Of a DNA stretch of 64,000 bases, positions 22,382 through 35,600 are shown piece by piece. This DNA is from Trachythela sp. YZ-2020 (lineage: Eukaryota; Cnidaria; Anthozoa; Malacalcyonacea; Clavulariidae). The first letter of the stretch is position 1. Every line of letters begins with the position of its first letter. The notes under the pieces are model-generated. The model did not search any database. It saw only the letters and a list, made by a program, of their open reading frames with translations, and was not told where the DNA came from. Position numbers and translations under genes: made by a program. The stretch lies in NCBI GenBank assembly GCA_016169945.1, contig JADLSH010000390.1, positions 124,001 to 188,000 on the forward strand, written 5' to 3'.

Positions 22382-25300
22382 ATGATCTGCTGTAACAAGA
22401 ACGAGACGTTTGATTTGCTTTTTGTTTATGTTGGTATTTTAATGTTGTTTGGAAATACAGTTGCCGCAACAGCTAAAGGTAAAATGTGTAGCTATTTCTT
22501 TCAAAGTAATGCCCTTGCGTTTTATAAAAAATGTTAAAATTGTAAGTATTTGTTTATAAAGAAGAAGTATGCAGGTGACCATATTGTAAGACCATAATGC
22601 ATTGCAATCTCATTGTCAAAATGGCCGTGGTGTATACTGCACAGTATTTTCAGTACGTATGTACATACGAAAATAATTCGGGCTTAGGCACTAGACTGTA
22701 TCGCATTTTACAATGTTTAATGAATTAAATATTCTTATTTGCTATTATTAGTGTTAATGTTTTTTTCAGTTTATCGAAATGTTTATGTTCAATACCACTG
22801 AGTTTGGCTGAGCTGAAAATACATTATTTCATTCTCGAATCATTGGCTTTTTGTTTTTAGTTTCTCGTCACAAACCGAGGATTGCAAAAGACCAACATCC
22901 CACATGCAAGACTTCAGACATGCTACACAGTGATATTGTTACGAATGGAATCTTGCACAGAAAACATGATAATTTCACATTTCTTGGCCGTGTTCGAAAT
23001 ATGAAAGAATGTCTTGGCCTGTGCTGTACTGACAAGGAATGTGAATTAGCTTATCTCGTGAACAATACAAAATGTTTTTCAACACATTGTGAAGATCCTG
23101 AACACTGTAAGATTGAAAAAGATGAGCAGAAGAGTCGATCCAAAGATGTTCAAATGTCATTGATGGTTAGAAACAACGGGAATAAGAAAGGTGCTTGGCA
23201 ATTTTTAATGTGCTGAACGAATTACCGTAAATCCCTCTATGAAGCCCCCATCTCAAATAGGCCTCACACTCAAATAAGCCCCTGCACTTTTTAGAGGAAG
23301 AAATGTATTAAGCCCCCTAGACCCATCACAACAACCCGGGAAGTTCATGTTAATTTGCTGCCCCCCCCCCCCATCCCCCCGCTCTCCTCCACCCTGTGTT
23401 TTGGCAATAAACCGATATGAGACGGCAGTTGATAATAAAATTACGTATCTGGGACAAGGCATTTAGCTTTGAATTTCTTGAATAAAGGATGAGAGCAAAG
23501 ATAGTCTATCAAAATAATAGTCGCAACTCCCATCTCGTAGATTGACATTTGACATTTCAAAGTAGTCATCGTCACGTTGTTTAACTGGAAATATCAAAGT
23601 CAAGCGAATTGAACAGAGCAAAGAAGTTTTACGGTTTTCATCTTCTGTCTCTGATAGGTCCCTTAAACAGGTACATTTTAGGTGCACAGCTTGAAAGCTG
23701 AGCATAAAGCACTACTTAAAGTTCCGAGTTGGCAAATCTATTTTTTGAGTAATTTATTAGAGGGACTGTCGAGCTGTTAGAGGGAGACAAATAAAAACTG
23801 ATATATTGTCTTATTGACTGATTTTAGTTTACGTCACTGCTTACGTGATCATGGCCATGGCGATGTTTGGCGCTGCACTCTCTGGGACTGTCTGGATTGC
23901 TTATGTATTTGTCAAGAAGTAAGTGGATACACTGTAGCTTTTTACAATGAATGTATATATTTTCTACATCACAATATAACATCGTTCAAATTAAAGTACA
24001 CCTTAATAATAAATACATCATCATCCTGGTTCTCCTCACTGAAGGTCAGCCCTCTTTGACCCATATCTCTCGATCCATAGCTATAAATCTTCCTTGATGT
24101 TATCTCTTTCCAAATCGTCCTTTACACAATTGATCAAACATTTCCGTGGTCTACCGCGTCGTCGTTTTCCATTTTTCTTTCTTTCCATTACCAGAGTAAT
24201 ATGTGGCTTTCGATACCAAACCATCTCAATCTTTCTCCTCGATCGTATTGCCCAGTTGTCCAGTCTAAGAACTTTCACGTCTTTTCTTGTGTCTTTATTC
24301 CCCTTCTTTCCGGCCGTGTAATCTCAGCTGTTACCTAAGAACTTAATTGCAGGATAGGCCTTTTCGGGAAATTAAATAAAGCAAAACAATGGGTGAATGG
24401 ATGGCATGGAGAACAGTGAGAAAAAAATAGATTATCCAAGGTTATTGCATTCAATGAATACAAACATATACCATGACTCTTTACAGGTTATATTGTCTTA
24501 ATTATACAAATACACGTTCGAAAAACGTTTTAGCTGTTGTATTCAGCGCGTAAAAAGAGATCCAGATAAGTAATCCATTGTAAAAATATCGCTGTTCTTA
24601 TATTCAATTTCCAACGGATGATTACGTGAACCACACTTTATCTCGTGTACCTGTACTCTCTGCGTGAAATCATAATGGAATGTTTAATTGTTTCCCGATC
24701 TAGAGAAAACGAGTTTTTGTTTTGTCTTTTCCTGCAGTGCTTGTTCATATCTCACACTTGTGAACTATGATAAACTCCGCCTGAAATAATGATAACGACA
24801 AGTTTTATTGATTTCAGATACAGAGAAAAGAAGGAGGATGAGAAAGAACGTGACAAATTATCCAAAGAACCACAGGTAATGAATGACGAGTCATTACACA
24901 TTTGCAACCTCGTACCTAGACCCTTTCCTAGGCTCTACGTCCCTACCTCGTTAAGCCTGGGTACGGTACGGAGACCGTACGTTCTCCTGCATGGCATAAG
25001 ATTGACTCTCCCTTAACCCTTTTCCAATCAACTAAGTTTGTCCTTTGAAAGTTAAAACTACGTAATCAAGTATGAATGGCGTGTGGAATTGGAATTGTGT
25101 TGTGCGAAATGTCACAATTAAAATAAGGCATAAACTGATAAAGAAAGTGTCGTATTCACATCGATTGTGCTTTTCCTGATCAGTGGTCGAGGTTTTGCGA
25201 TTGTAAATTTTAGCCTTTAGAGGACGACCTTAGTTTCCTTAGTTGTATATAGGAGAAAAATTGTTCGATGCGATGGATTAGTGTTTGATACATATTGGAA

Positions 25301-27408
25301 CTGATTGAAATAGTTAATTATCCAATACATCAAAGTCCAATGATTCGTTGTCGCTCACTGAATATATTCTATGTTTTTGTAGGTGTATTGAAAAGACAGA
25401 TGCTCATAAAGAAGACATCAATAAGAATTTCAACACTGGCCAGTGTGCTTAGCCGTTAGCAACTAAAACAACTTGCTTTAAAAAATTGCTAGAAAGACCA
25501 AACCATGCATGGAACAATCATCCCGAAAAAGTTGGACGTTGGTCGTTGTGTTAAACATACGTACACGAAATCATAATGGACTTTTCACTGAACAAACTGT
25601 TATTGTATATTAATTTAGCTCAGTTATACGTTGTGTCCTTTGTTAAGTCATAGAAAAGTACGCAATAAATGAATAAAGGTTTGTACTGTAGAAAAGCAAA
25701 GAACAAGAAAATATGATAAAAGATAAAGAAAGTTTGTTATCATTGAATCAAAAAGTGCATAAGTCCTTAATTGACACTCTCTTCCCACCTCTTTCAAATT
25801 TGAACACCTAGTTTTTCTTAATTCACTTGCGCAGAAGACGTTTGCAGTTTAAGAGCAAATGTCAGCTATTGTAAAATTAAAATTTGAAATTGCTATTATA
25901 ATATGGGATGGATATCAATTTTGTAATTTAAGAATTCCTCAAGAATGTACTAAAAAGATGTTCATAAACTAAATAAGTCAATGAATAAAACAAATATACA
26001 CATGAAAACACTTGATTGAACTAAGAATTTCAAATATTATAATCTCATTCCTGAACGAAACATGAAAAGCTAGCTCAATATACTATAGTTTTATCGCATG
26101 TTTAAATATATTGCAGACGTAGTATATCATCTTTATCCTAGGCAGTAAACATATTTATATCCTAAGATAAGATCAGGAACGGTTCTTTTTCACACAATAT
26201 CTGAAAAGATATGTTTATAGATTATAGTTCTGTAGGTCATGGCATGTTAACTAAGCTTCACAGTTGGTTACGTGCTTACACATACTGGTGGTGTTATTAC
26301 CAGGAACTATTTTTTATAAAGTAATTCCACAATATTCAAAATAAGATTTGATATAACTTTGAAGGTTTTAAATTCTCAATTTGATGTATGTGAAACAGAT
26401 TAAGAGATGAATACAGTATAGTTGATGAAAGACGTTTTGAAACCCGAGTTTTTCTAAACAAAGCTTTAGTTGCTGATAGCAGCTGCCAAATAAAGCGTTA
26501 CCTGGTACCGGCTATTGCATACTTCAATACTTTAAGCTCCATCGGTTATGGCTGCAAATCCCCTTGTTTTTGATTAACTATTGGTTTGTAAAAATACATG
26601 TTTCTTTCACGCTTAATTGGACGAGATTTTTCACTTGTTATCGCTCAATTTAACCTTTTATAATACATGTCAAAACTTCATTGTGATAAAACATGACAGT
26701 TTTTGTTGTTTATAGGACATAGCAAGAAATAGTCCTGCTTTCAAATTTTGTAGCGCCTTGAAATTGCAAGAAGATAGTTTCGATGATATCATACCTGATT
26801 TACCAAGGGTGACACAATTCTGTTTATGGTTTCCATGCTGTGCTATATTTGCTAATATGTTGAAGTCCCACGGACTTTAAACATTTGAAACTTAGTAAAA
26901 ATATGTAATGTAAAATGACATAATTTGACGTTGGAGCGTTTAGGTTGAGTTGGTGCCAAGACAAGGATGTAAAGTTCAAAGCATGATTTGGATCCAAAAT
27001 TGAATAATTTGCTTTGGAAAAATATATTACTTCATGAGATTTCATAACTTCAATTTCTTTATAATTTTGCCTGTCATCTATCATGGCATCGTTTCTGGTA
27101 AGTTTATATAAATTTAACTTGTACTTACCTGATATAGGTTAATCTTCATATATTTACGACACTGAACAACTGGGAGTTGGTTTTGCTATTCACTGGCCAT
27201 TGAAAAACTCTATCAATCTTAGTATAATCATCAAATCTAAATTGTGTTATCATTTTGTTAGGCACGTATTGATAAGGTGTTGTCGTTGTTAACCGTGCCT
27301 GAGACTAAGTATACAAAATATTTGTACGTCCTTCTCGAGCAATTAACATCCTCAAGCATGATCAATCTTGTTGTAAAACTGACCAGAACCAGTGAACAAC
27401 GAATGTAA
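22382..27408 (+). CDS. Type I membrane receptor with one MANSC domain (short and long tail forms)
   Basis: Exon 22382-22478 encodes a start and signal peptide (hydrophobic LLFVYVGILMLFG). Exon 22861-23190 (phase 1-1) encodes one MANSC domain with all eight cysteines: a lone first Cys, ECLGLCC, then single Cys in KECELAY, KCFSTHC and EHC. Exon 23828-23918 encodes a TM helix. Exon 24818-24875 encodes a charged segment (YREKKEDEKERDK). From there two ends are possible. One is a two-codon exon, 25383-25391 (stop), followed by AATAAA motifs. The other is exons 26716-26808 and 27262-27408 (stop), adding about 80 residues with IDKVLSLL and YLYVLLEQL that weakly recall a CARD. MANSC domains occur in KIAA0319, HAI-1 and LRP11 ectodomains. 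The role here is unknown. Confidence 0.8.
23222..23470. repeat. Dispersed-repeat-like stretch with AAGCCCC phrases
   Basis: In the intron after the MANSC exon, phrases such as GAAGCCCCC, TAGGCCTC, AAATAAGCCCC and TTAAGCCCCC recur, followed by a C-rich run. This looks like a piece of an interspersed repeat. No ends or target duplication are visible. Confidence 0.35.
24035..24330 (-). pseudogene. LINE fragment (C-terminal end of an RT ORF)
   Basis: On the minus strand an open piece contains KKNGKRRRGRPRKC followed by a charged stretch. This resembles the C-terminal tail of craniofacial/RTE-like LINE polyproteins. It is short and truncated at both ends. It lies in the intron after the TM exon of the small receptor. 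Confidence 0.5.
25664..25677 (+). terminator. Paired AATAAA polyadenylation signals for the short receptor form
   Basis: Two AATAAA hexamers (25664-25669 and 25672-25677) lie about 275 bp after the early stop at 25391. They support a transcript that ends here instead of continuing to the exons at 26716 and 27262. Confidence 0.45.
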
Positions 27409-28593
27409 ATAATATTAATCCTGCTTCTCAAATGATTCTCTAAAAGTTAACGCTTGCATCAAACTCGTGAATTTGGGCCGGAGATTTGTTGTACGATATA
27501 GTCGATATAATAGTACATTAATGATTTACACCAGAGAATCTGCCCGAACAATATATGGTTTTATTCAAATCATATATTCACAAATTATTATAATGTTAGT
27601 AAAATATTTTATATATCGATAGCTTACTAACTTATCTGAAGTGTAATACAACTCCTAAACATGTGTGTATGTCGATTTTCCAGTTATGCATGTGTGTCGA
27701 TATTCAGTTTCACTTCACTACATTAATACCTAAGGCAATATTTGTTTAGTTGTTAAAAAGTTCAGAATCCTTCAGATGCAGCTAGTCTCTGAAGCAGAAA
27801 ATGAAAGGTAGATCGAGATCGAAAGGAAGTCATTTTGGCAACTTAACTAAGTATAGTCTATATATAGATCAATAATATAATTGCATTATATGTATAGGGA
27901 GGGATAGTATATTATAATACATGCAGGGTCCCAAAAGAGATGGCCCCAACTCTATTTTGTAGTATTGCTACGTTAGGTTTAATAGAAGTTTCAGGTTTGA
28001 TATATGATATTTGACTGATCAGATTAACCATGCAACCGTTTGCCTTCCAGAATCACTTAAGGTGGCAACACCAATTTTGCAACTTGTCCAAATTATTGAA
28101 ATTAGGTAAAAATATTTCAATAATTTTAGAAGGGATTTTTAAAGAGAATACCTATACCTATCGTCTCTAAAACTGATGATTTGTGGTCCCTATAATAAAG
28201 ATTTCGTTTCATATAACGCTTTTTATCCCAAATAAGCAAATTCAGTGCATTTTTCTTTACCTGCTCGGGCTTCTGCGTCATTTTCATAAATTTTCACATT
28301 AAACGAAATTTCGATGTTAGGGACAACAAATCATGAGTTTTGGAGTAGACATTTTCTTTAATTCTAATTTCGGAAGTCACAATATTGGTGTCGCCACTTT
28401 AAGTGATCCAAAAGGCAAAAGTTATTTGGAACAGTCGAATATGAATGGATTGACATATAATATGTTATTCAATCCAGTGCAAAATTTTTACTCTTCGATC
28501 AATACCACAAAATATATTAAATTAAGGGCATTTTTGGGACACCCTGAAGTTCAACACAGGTTTTAAAACGTTTTTCAATACTTCTGTTTAAAG
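27409..28593. other. Gap between small and large MANSC genes
   Basis: I looked here for a signal-peptide exon ending in phase 1 that could start the large receptor and found none convincing. The stretch is AT-rich, with no clear repeat or coding signal. It may be an intron if both receptors share the first exon at 22382, or it may hold an unrecognised promoter and first exon. Confidence 0.5.
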
Positions 28594-29607
28594 GATTACC
28601 ATCGCTTAAAACTTCAAACGCAAATGGCAAACAACCAACGGCAACGATACCAATGCAACAATTTTCGAACTCAAAACACAGCCAAGAAAGTTTACATAAT
28701 GAAAATATTACTTCAGAAGTCAAAGTTACAAGAAGAAGTGAGTTACCACAAAGAAATGATCTTCTGACATCAAAAGGTCTTCAAGATCTCTATCATGAAG
28801 CATATTTGCTGCTAAAAGATGTAATACAAGCTAGAAAACTGAGCAAAAAGATTTCAACCATTGACATTCATGTAAAAAAAGACCCAAAGGGAGATCATAT
28901 TTACAATAAAACATCTTCATCAAGACAAACAACATTGCTTGGACAATCACCTCTTCCACCATTTAAAACAAGACAGAAAAATTCAACTTCTTCTCCAGTT
29001 ACAAACAGTGGGGTAACATCTACGATAAATACGAGCAAAGTATCAACTTTTTCAAACTCAAACACGACTGAAAACCAAGCAAATGGTTACTTTAAAATAT
29101 CTACGGTAGATCAAGCGAATATTATTTCAGCCTTACTGGGAGAAAATTGGAAACAGAATAGAACAACACCTGGTCCTGATGAAATATCTTTCAGAAACAG
29201 AACGAAACAATTTCCGAGAAACAATACTGAATGGAACAGCAGGAAAATGTTATTGTTTCAAAATAGAACAAAGGATAACGGTTTTCTTAATAATTCAACA
29301 AATCAAAAGATACTCTCATATGATATAAATTCTACTAATATGTCAGCCACTGCTTTTAAGGAATTGAAACTTGTTTTAAAAACAGCTAACGTTAAAAACG
29401 AGTCGACAACTGAAAGAAGCAAAAATAGCCATCAAATTGAAAGGCTTCAAACCTTTCTCTCTGGTGTTAATGAAACAAATAAATTCACGCATGGTAAGAA
29501 CAATTTATACAAATTTAATGACGCCAAGGTAAACTGGAATTCAAGCACACGGCAGTCACCAGCCAATAATCGGACAAGAGATAGATCTCATACTTCGAGT
29601 TTATCTG
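28594..29607 (+). CDS. Stalk exon of the large receptor (338 codons, Asn/Ser/Thr-rich)
   Basis: One long phase 1-1 exon without cysteine until its end. It is rich in Asn, Ser, Thr and Lys and carries about 17 N-glycosylation sequons (for example NKTS, NRTT, NNTE, NSTN, NETN). One short helical stretch (LYHEAYLLLKDVIQ) stands near residue 70. It looks like an extended glycosylated stalk or linker. No domain family is recognised. Confidence 0.75.
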
Positions 29608-32600
29608 GTAATATTTATATCAAAGCACAACTTTGTACAATGCAAGTTACAATTTCTGCCAAAAGTCTATAGAAAGACTAAATGCGCACGGAAGTTTGGA
29701 TATGCGCATATGGACGTTTATCACTGCGTGCTGAACTCGCTTCTTTCATATCTTGACATCGTATATATTCCAGAAAATTAAAATATATTATGATCAAAAG
29801 GAATATAATATTAGTACCATACATAGGTTAATGAAGATATAAAACTTATCCGGAGGGAACTAACCTTAGGCCCCGGTAAGATTTTCCTGGCATGGTCATG
29901 GTTTTATCCAGCGAGTACCAGGGCATTAACCTCCCTTTTCGTACTGTTTGATAAATTGGCGTGGTGTTTTTTAGTTATAGACCTAACAATTGTGTACTTC
30001 GAGTTCCTTGAACGACTTCATAAATATTACTTATAATAAAGAATAATATATAGGACGAAATTTAAAAAAAGAGTATTTATTAGGTATAACAAAACATATT
30101 CCGAAAGAAAAGATGATGTTCTTCGGAATATGTTTTGTCATATTTTTCTCAAATTTTCAGTTGATTAATTGTGATCAATTTTTCAAACACCTTGTCTAAT
30201 GGCGAATATCTTGTATTTAGAGCAATATAATCTTCTAACGCAAGAGATAGTTGTGGAACTTGGAGAAAAGCGAGATAAAAGACCAGATGACACTTGCTTT
30301 ACTGGAGATGTGAAGTATAATCAAACTTTAACATTCGGTCTTAATGCTGGACAGTTCACTGAAGAAACCAAAGCAAAGACAATTGAAGATTGTATTTATC
30401 ATTGTTGTTCAAGGAAAATTTGTGATATTGCTTTCATGTTGAAAGAAAGTTGTTTTCTTGTGAACTGCCACAACAAATCATCTTGTAATTCACGGCAAGC
30501 TAAATCTCTCAGTTTCCATCCAAGGTTGGCTCAAGTCTTTCGTCACAGTCAACATGGTATGTATTAAACGTCTGGGCATCCCGCAACTTCAATAGGCTGC
30601 CTCCACCGCAGGCCTCATGGGAAGGTAACCGGATAGTAACCGTAAACAAAATGACATCCAATCCCATCATGCACATGAAATAACGCTGCTTTAACATGCA
30701 GTAACGATCGCTAGTTAGGAGGCAAATTTATTTTGCATAATTATGTGATTACCAAATTGGTGGCAAATATTTAAAACCTTCCCATAATGCAGCGGGGGCC
30801 TGCGTAGGAGACAGTTTATGAGGGACTAGACATGATGCTGTTGGGTTGTTGCGGTTCTCTTCGTAGCTCTGTGGTAAACTATAGTCTATAGTCCATGCTC
30901 TGTGGTAAACTATAGTCCATGCTCTGTGGTAAACTATAGTCCATGCTCTGTGGTAAACTATAGTCCATGCTCTGTGGTAAACTATAGTCCATGCTCTGTG
31001 GTAAACTATAGTCCATGCTCTGTGGTAAACTATAGTCCATGCGGAGTCTTTTTCTGCCCGCAAGTGGTCATGTACACTTTACATAATTATATCTTCGGGG
31101 GTGGAATAATAATAATTGTGATTCACTTGATTCGTTATTCATTTTAAATATTTTCATTGTATTTGGTTAGTTTTTCAGTCTTTTTTGGTATTCATCATTC
31201 TCTATTGCATTTCATTATAAAACCATTATTCATTTTCTACCCATTTGGTACATTCATACATGCAAAGAGCAGACTATTACACCCCATGTCCTATTCGTTG
31301 ATAAGAACTGTCAAAATTGAGTAATGCCATTTTTTGTAGAAACTGACCGACCTCTTACTAAAGGTCATACTCCAAATAAACCAAAAGAACATTGCAGTTA
31401 TCACGAAATGATTCAAAATATGACATTACATGGGGGACTCGATGCTGGATTGTTTACTTCACATGGCGTTGTTAAAACATTAAATGAATGTGCTAAATAT
31501 TGCTGTAATGAAGATCAATGTGACGTAGCGTTCATGGTGGATGACATATGTTACTCAGTTCAGTGTAAAGATGGGGAGTCGTGCAGGCCCGTAGAAACAT
31601 CGCATCTTAAAACTAAAGTATCACTTGCATTTATCTCGAGAGGAATTAGGCAACCAATGACAGGTATTTTATGATATCAACCAAAAAAGTTTAGTTCTCC
31701 ATTGTGATAGCTGATAGTGCGAAAATGTCAGTTCAGTGCAAAAATAGTTTTTCATGAAAAAAACACTTTTCTCTTTGTTATACGTGTGAAAAAGATCAAG
31801 ATCATCTTTCATAATTAATAGGCAATAACATATTAGCCGAATTCATATTAGGGACGGGAAACTCGTCTTAGACGGGAAACTCGTCTAATATGAATCCGGT
31901 AACAGACGAGTTTCCCGTCTAACTTTCCCGTCCAACTTTCCCGTCCAAACAGACGGGAAAGTTAGACGGGAATCCCCAGAGAGACAAAACTCTCTAAATC
32001 CCCGTCCCTAAATTCATATCAGACGGGTTTTCACAGACGAGTTTCCCGTCCCTAATATGAATTCGGCTAATATCTCGTGTAATTTGAAAAGTACTCGAAA
32101 CCATGCAATGCTGATACATACACTCCATGTCTTACATATAGGACTGCTCATTCTGTTTTACCAAAACTGATGCTGTTGAAACAATCATAAATAAGAGAAA
32201 TAATCATAAACCAGAGAAATAATTTTCATATTTTCATATTTTAATATTTTAATCATATTTATACAAATAATCTAAAATATCGAAAACCAAGTTATATAAC
32301 ACTGTTTTAATTACGTTAACGTTATTCCTATCTCAATCATTTACCTTCTTCAGATATAGGCAAAGTTAAAGCCCTATCTCATCCTGCGAAAGAACAACCA
32401 GAGCAAGTGTCCTGGTTCTGTAAGGCCAGTAATATAAGCAAGATATTTACTAATGTTCATCTTCGGGGAGGATTACAAACGAGAAACTTCACAAACAAAG
32501 GAGTTGTATCAAGTTATCATCAGTGTGTGGGATATTGTTGTCAAGATAAACATTGTAATGTTGCTGTGACTTTAAGAAATAATTGTTTCTTGGTTGCGTG

Positions 32601-35600
32601 TAAAACATACTCAGACTGCTTGCTGCAGAAGGCAATTGATAAAGATTCACAAATTGTCTACGTCAACTGGAAGATACCGACTGAGGAAGTTCTAACCAAA
32701 GGTTGGTAGATACTTCACATCTAGCTTGCCGAAGATTGAATAACGAACCTATAAGTGGCTAAAAAATGCCTTATAGAGAGAGTACGGGAACATGACGAAA
32801 AGATAGAAATAGTCTAAAACTTTTGCACTTTTGCTACTGCAAAAACAGTGGATTACAGATGTAAGTGTCAAAGACGAAAATGAAATAAAACATATTAAAA
32901 CTGTTTTTCAGATGATAGCATGCAACTGCTTTTTCGTCACGTTCCTGTACTAGTGAGTTGAGCTTAATTTCGCGAATTCGTTTTTATAACTGCATCCCAC
33001 GAAACATTGCGGCATTGCTCAACGAAAAGAGAGCCCGCGGAGGAAGAAGAGTTCAGTTTCCATTGATTATTTAAGTAATGACTAATGCTGTACGCATAAG
33101 AGCGTTCCAGTTTATCTGTTGTATACAAGTACGAAGCGAACCAATTGTAGTTGGGCTGTTGATTTTTAGTCCTGACTTTACAACTTCATAACAAGGAAGA
33201 AATATACCAAGCTAATGACGGGTCACGGGAATGAAACGAATGTGCAAAATAATGACGTCTTTAATAATTATAAGCGGAGAAATATTTTAGGATGATTTGA
33301 TTTGTAACAAGGACCTCTAGCTCTTCCAAATTATACTTAATGTAAATATTAGAAAACGTAAATTACTAAATAGTCTATATGTGCCCAAACATTTCTTGAA
33401 AATGTCAAAATGTTACCTAATTTTGGGAAACTCCTTCTCTAAGCTAATCTTACTTAGTCACAAATTTAATGGTTCTTGCAATCTTGGACAGCTATTCATA
33501 GCAAAGTTTATCTAAATTACTGGCTAAATCTCTAAAAGATTTCACGTATTAAACATTTCTAGGCAAGATTTTGTACAAAGATCTGGGATGTTGGCATGAA
33601 AGATTACAAAGTTTGGTATCGTTAGAAGGAACTGATGATCTCCTGCTGGACTCTTACAAATCAAGAAGAAATAAAATAACAAAATGTGCAACGGCGGCAA
33701 GGAAAAGAAATTTCAAAGGTTCGAACACGTAATTTCGCGCTTTTTTACGTGCATGAGTTTCTTATTCAAGCCCAACCAAGTTGACGAGTGTTCCAACTCT
33801 GCATGCGTTTGACCGCCAACTCTTATCAACACTCATCAAAATTTGCTTCCCAACAAATTCAGAGATATGCTGTCCAACTACAAAGTGCGATTTTGTTGCG
33901 AAAATAATGTTTCCTGGTTTTCCCGCATTCGCGAAACATGGTATGTTTCCACAACAATACTGATTTCCTGGTTTGCCGACCTTCGAGAAACATGGTTAGG
34001 AAACAATGTTTCCGCAATAATGTTCCCTGGATACATGATTTTACTTTTCTTATTTTTAGTGTTTGCTCTCCACAATGGAGGTGAATGTCGAAGTGGTCAA
34101 AGCACGGGGAATATTTATCAAGCACATGGCAAATCGCGTGGTTGTTATAAGGGTATTGGAAATCACGTGTCCAATCATGTTTATCACGTGAAAGAAAATG
34201 GTAAGCATGGGCATATGCATGGTATGGCATGTAGAGTACCTATGCATGGTATTTCGACTGATACACCTGCAAGTATCGCAATTTAAACGCCAAACATCTT
34301 CAATATAGAGAACACAAGAGTCTATGAATCTGCTTGATTGTAAACATACTAAAATATGTAAGTTTCCAACTGAACAAGTGCGTCGGTGGAGGACGTTTCC
34401 GCAGGACGTTTCCGCAGGACGTTTCCGCAGGACGTTTCCGCAGGACGTTTCCGCTTTCCTAAAACATGTAGCGATCCCTTCGGTTCTCTAAGATATGTTT
34501 CCGAAAATCAAACTACCTCCATTCCTATGCTGAAAACTAAAACGTCTCTGTTTAATGAATTGTCGTTGAGTTGTCTGAATTGTCGTTGAGTTGTCTGAAT
34601 TATCTGAAAAAGATTGCAAACACTTCGACGTTTCGAGCGCAGGCCTTTCGTAGGGAGGTAAGCCGCCAACTATCTACTAGCCCTCTGTGGAGGGATTGTC
34701 AGAAACCTTCGCTCGAAACGTCAAAATGTTTTTTATCATTCTCAGGTAATTCAGACACAACCCATGGCAGTTTATGGAGAATATTAACTATACAATGGAC
34801 CCTATGGAAGATATGCAAAATTTTAGCAATAGTAAAATTAATGCAGGGATTTACAGCATGCAGCAAAAATTGTGTGTTTATTATAATAAAACGTATATCA
34901 TGATATATCATTATTAAATTGTATTATATTAAGATAATTTTATTTGTTTATTTAATATCAGGAAGTTTAGTCGATCATGGTTGTTGGGAAGCAATTCAAA
35001 AAGAAGAAAATTTTGTAACGTTGGAATCAACAGATGGACGAATCAAAGAGAAATATAAAGAACGAAACGACCCGTTATTAAAATGTGCTGAAGCAGCCAT
35101 CTCTCAACAACACACATTGTTTGCTCTACGCGACGGAGGACAATGCTTGGCTGGGAATTTGAAAACTACAATATACAAGAAACATGGCGTGTCAAAATTA
35201 TGTGTAGATGGCCTGGGATCTGATTCCTCAAAAAGTGTTTATCAAATTATTGGTAAGTGATAGTGGATTGTAGAAGCTAATATTATCTCTGGTAAGATTT
35301 TCAAAAACAAAATTGACCATCTTTATCTAGCTATCGGACCGCCAGCAAAGCATCTGGAACTAGACTCAATTGACAACAAAATAGAGATTCAATGCATTAC
35401 TCTTTAATTTTAGGTACAACCCAGTTATTCTTACAGCAGAATAAACAGAAACAATTTCTGGCTATAAACACCAAGAAACGTCAACATGCACCACAAAACA
35501 GCTTCGGACAATCAAAACTACCTTCAGAAAAGCTTCCTTACAAACACAGCCCTCCACAATCTCGTGTACTTATACATGGTCGAAAAGCTGGGCATTTCAC

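Noticed and set aside
30749..31147. Repetitive ORFs on both strands
   Set aside because: They are translations of the 24-bp intronic minisatellite.
33895..34050. GTTTCC-rich segments shared with 36990-37100 and 37895-37990
   Set aside because: They look like scattered fragments of one repeat (GGAAACATTGTTTCC-type), but the ends are too vague to annotate as elements.
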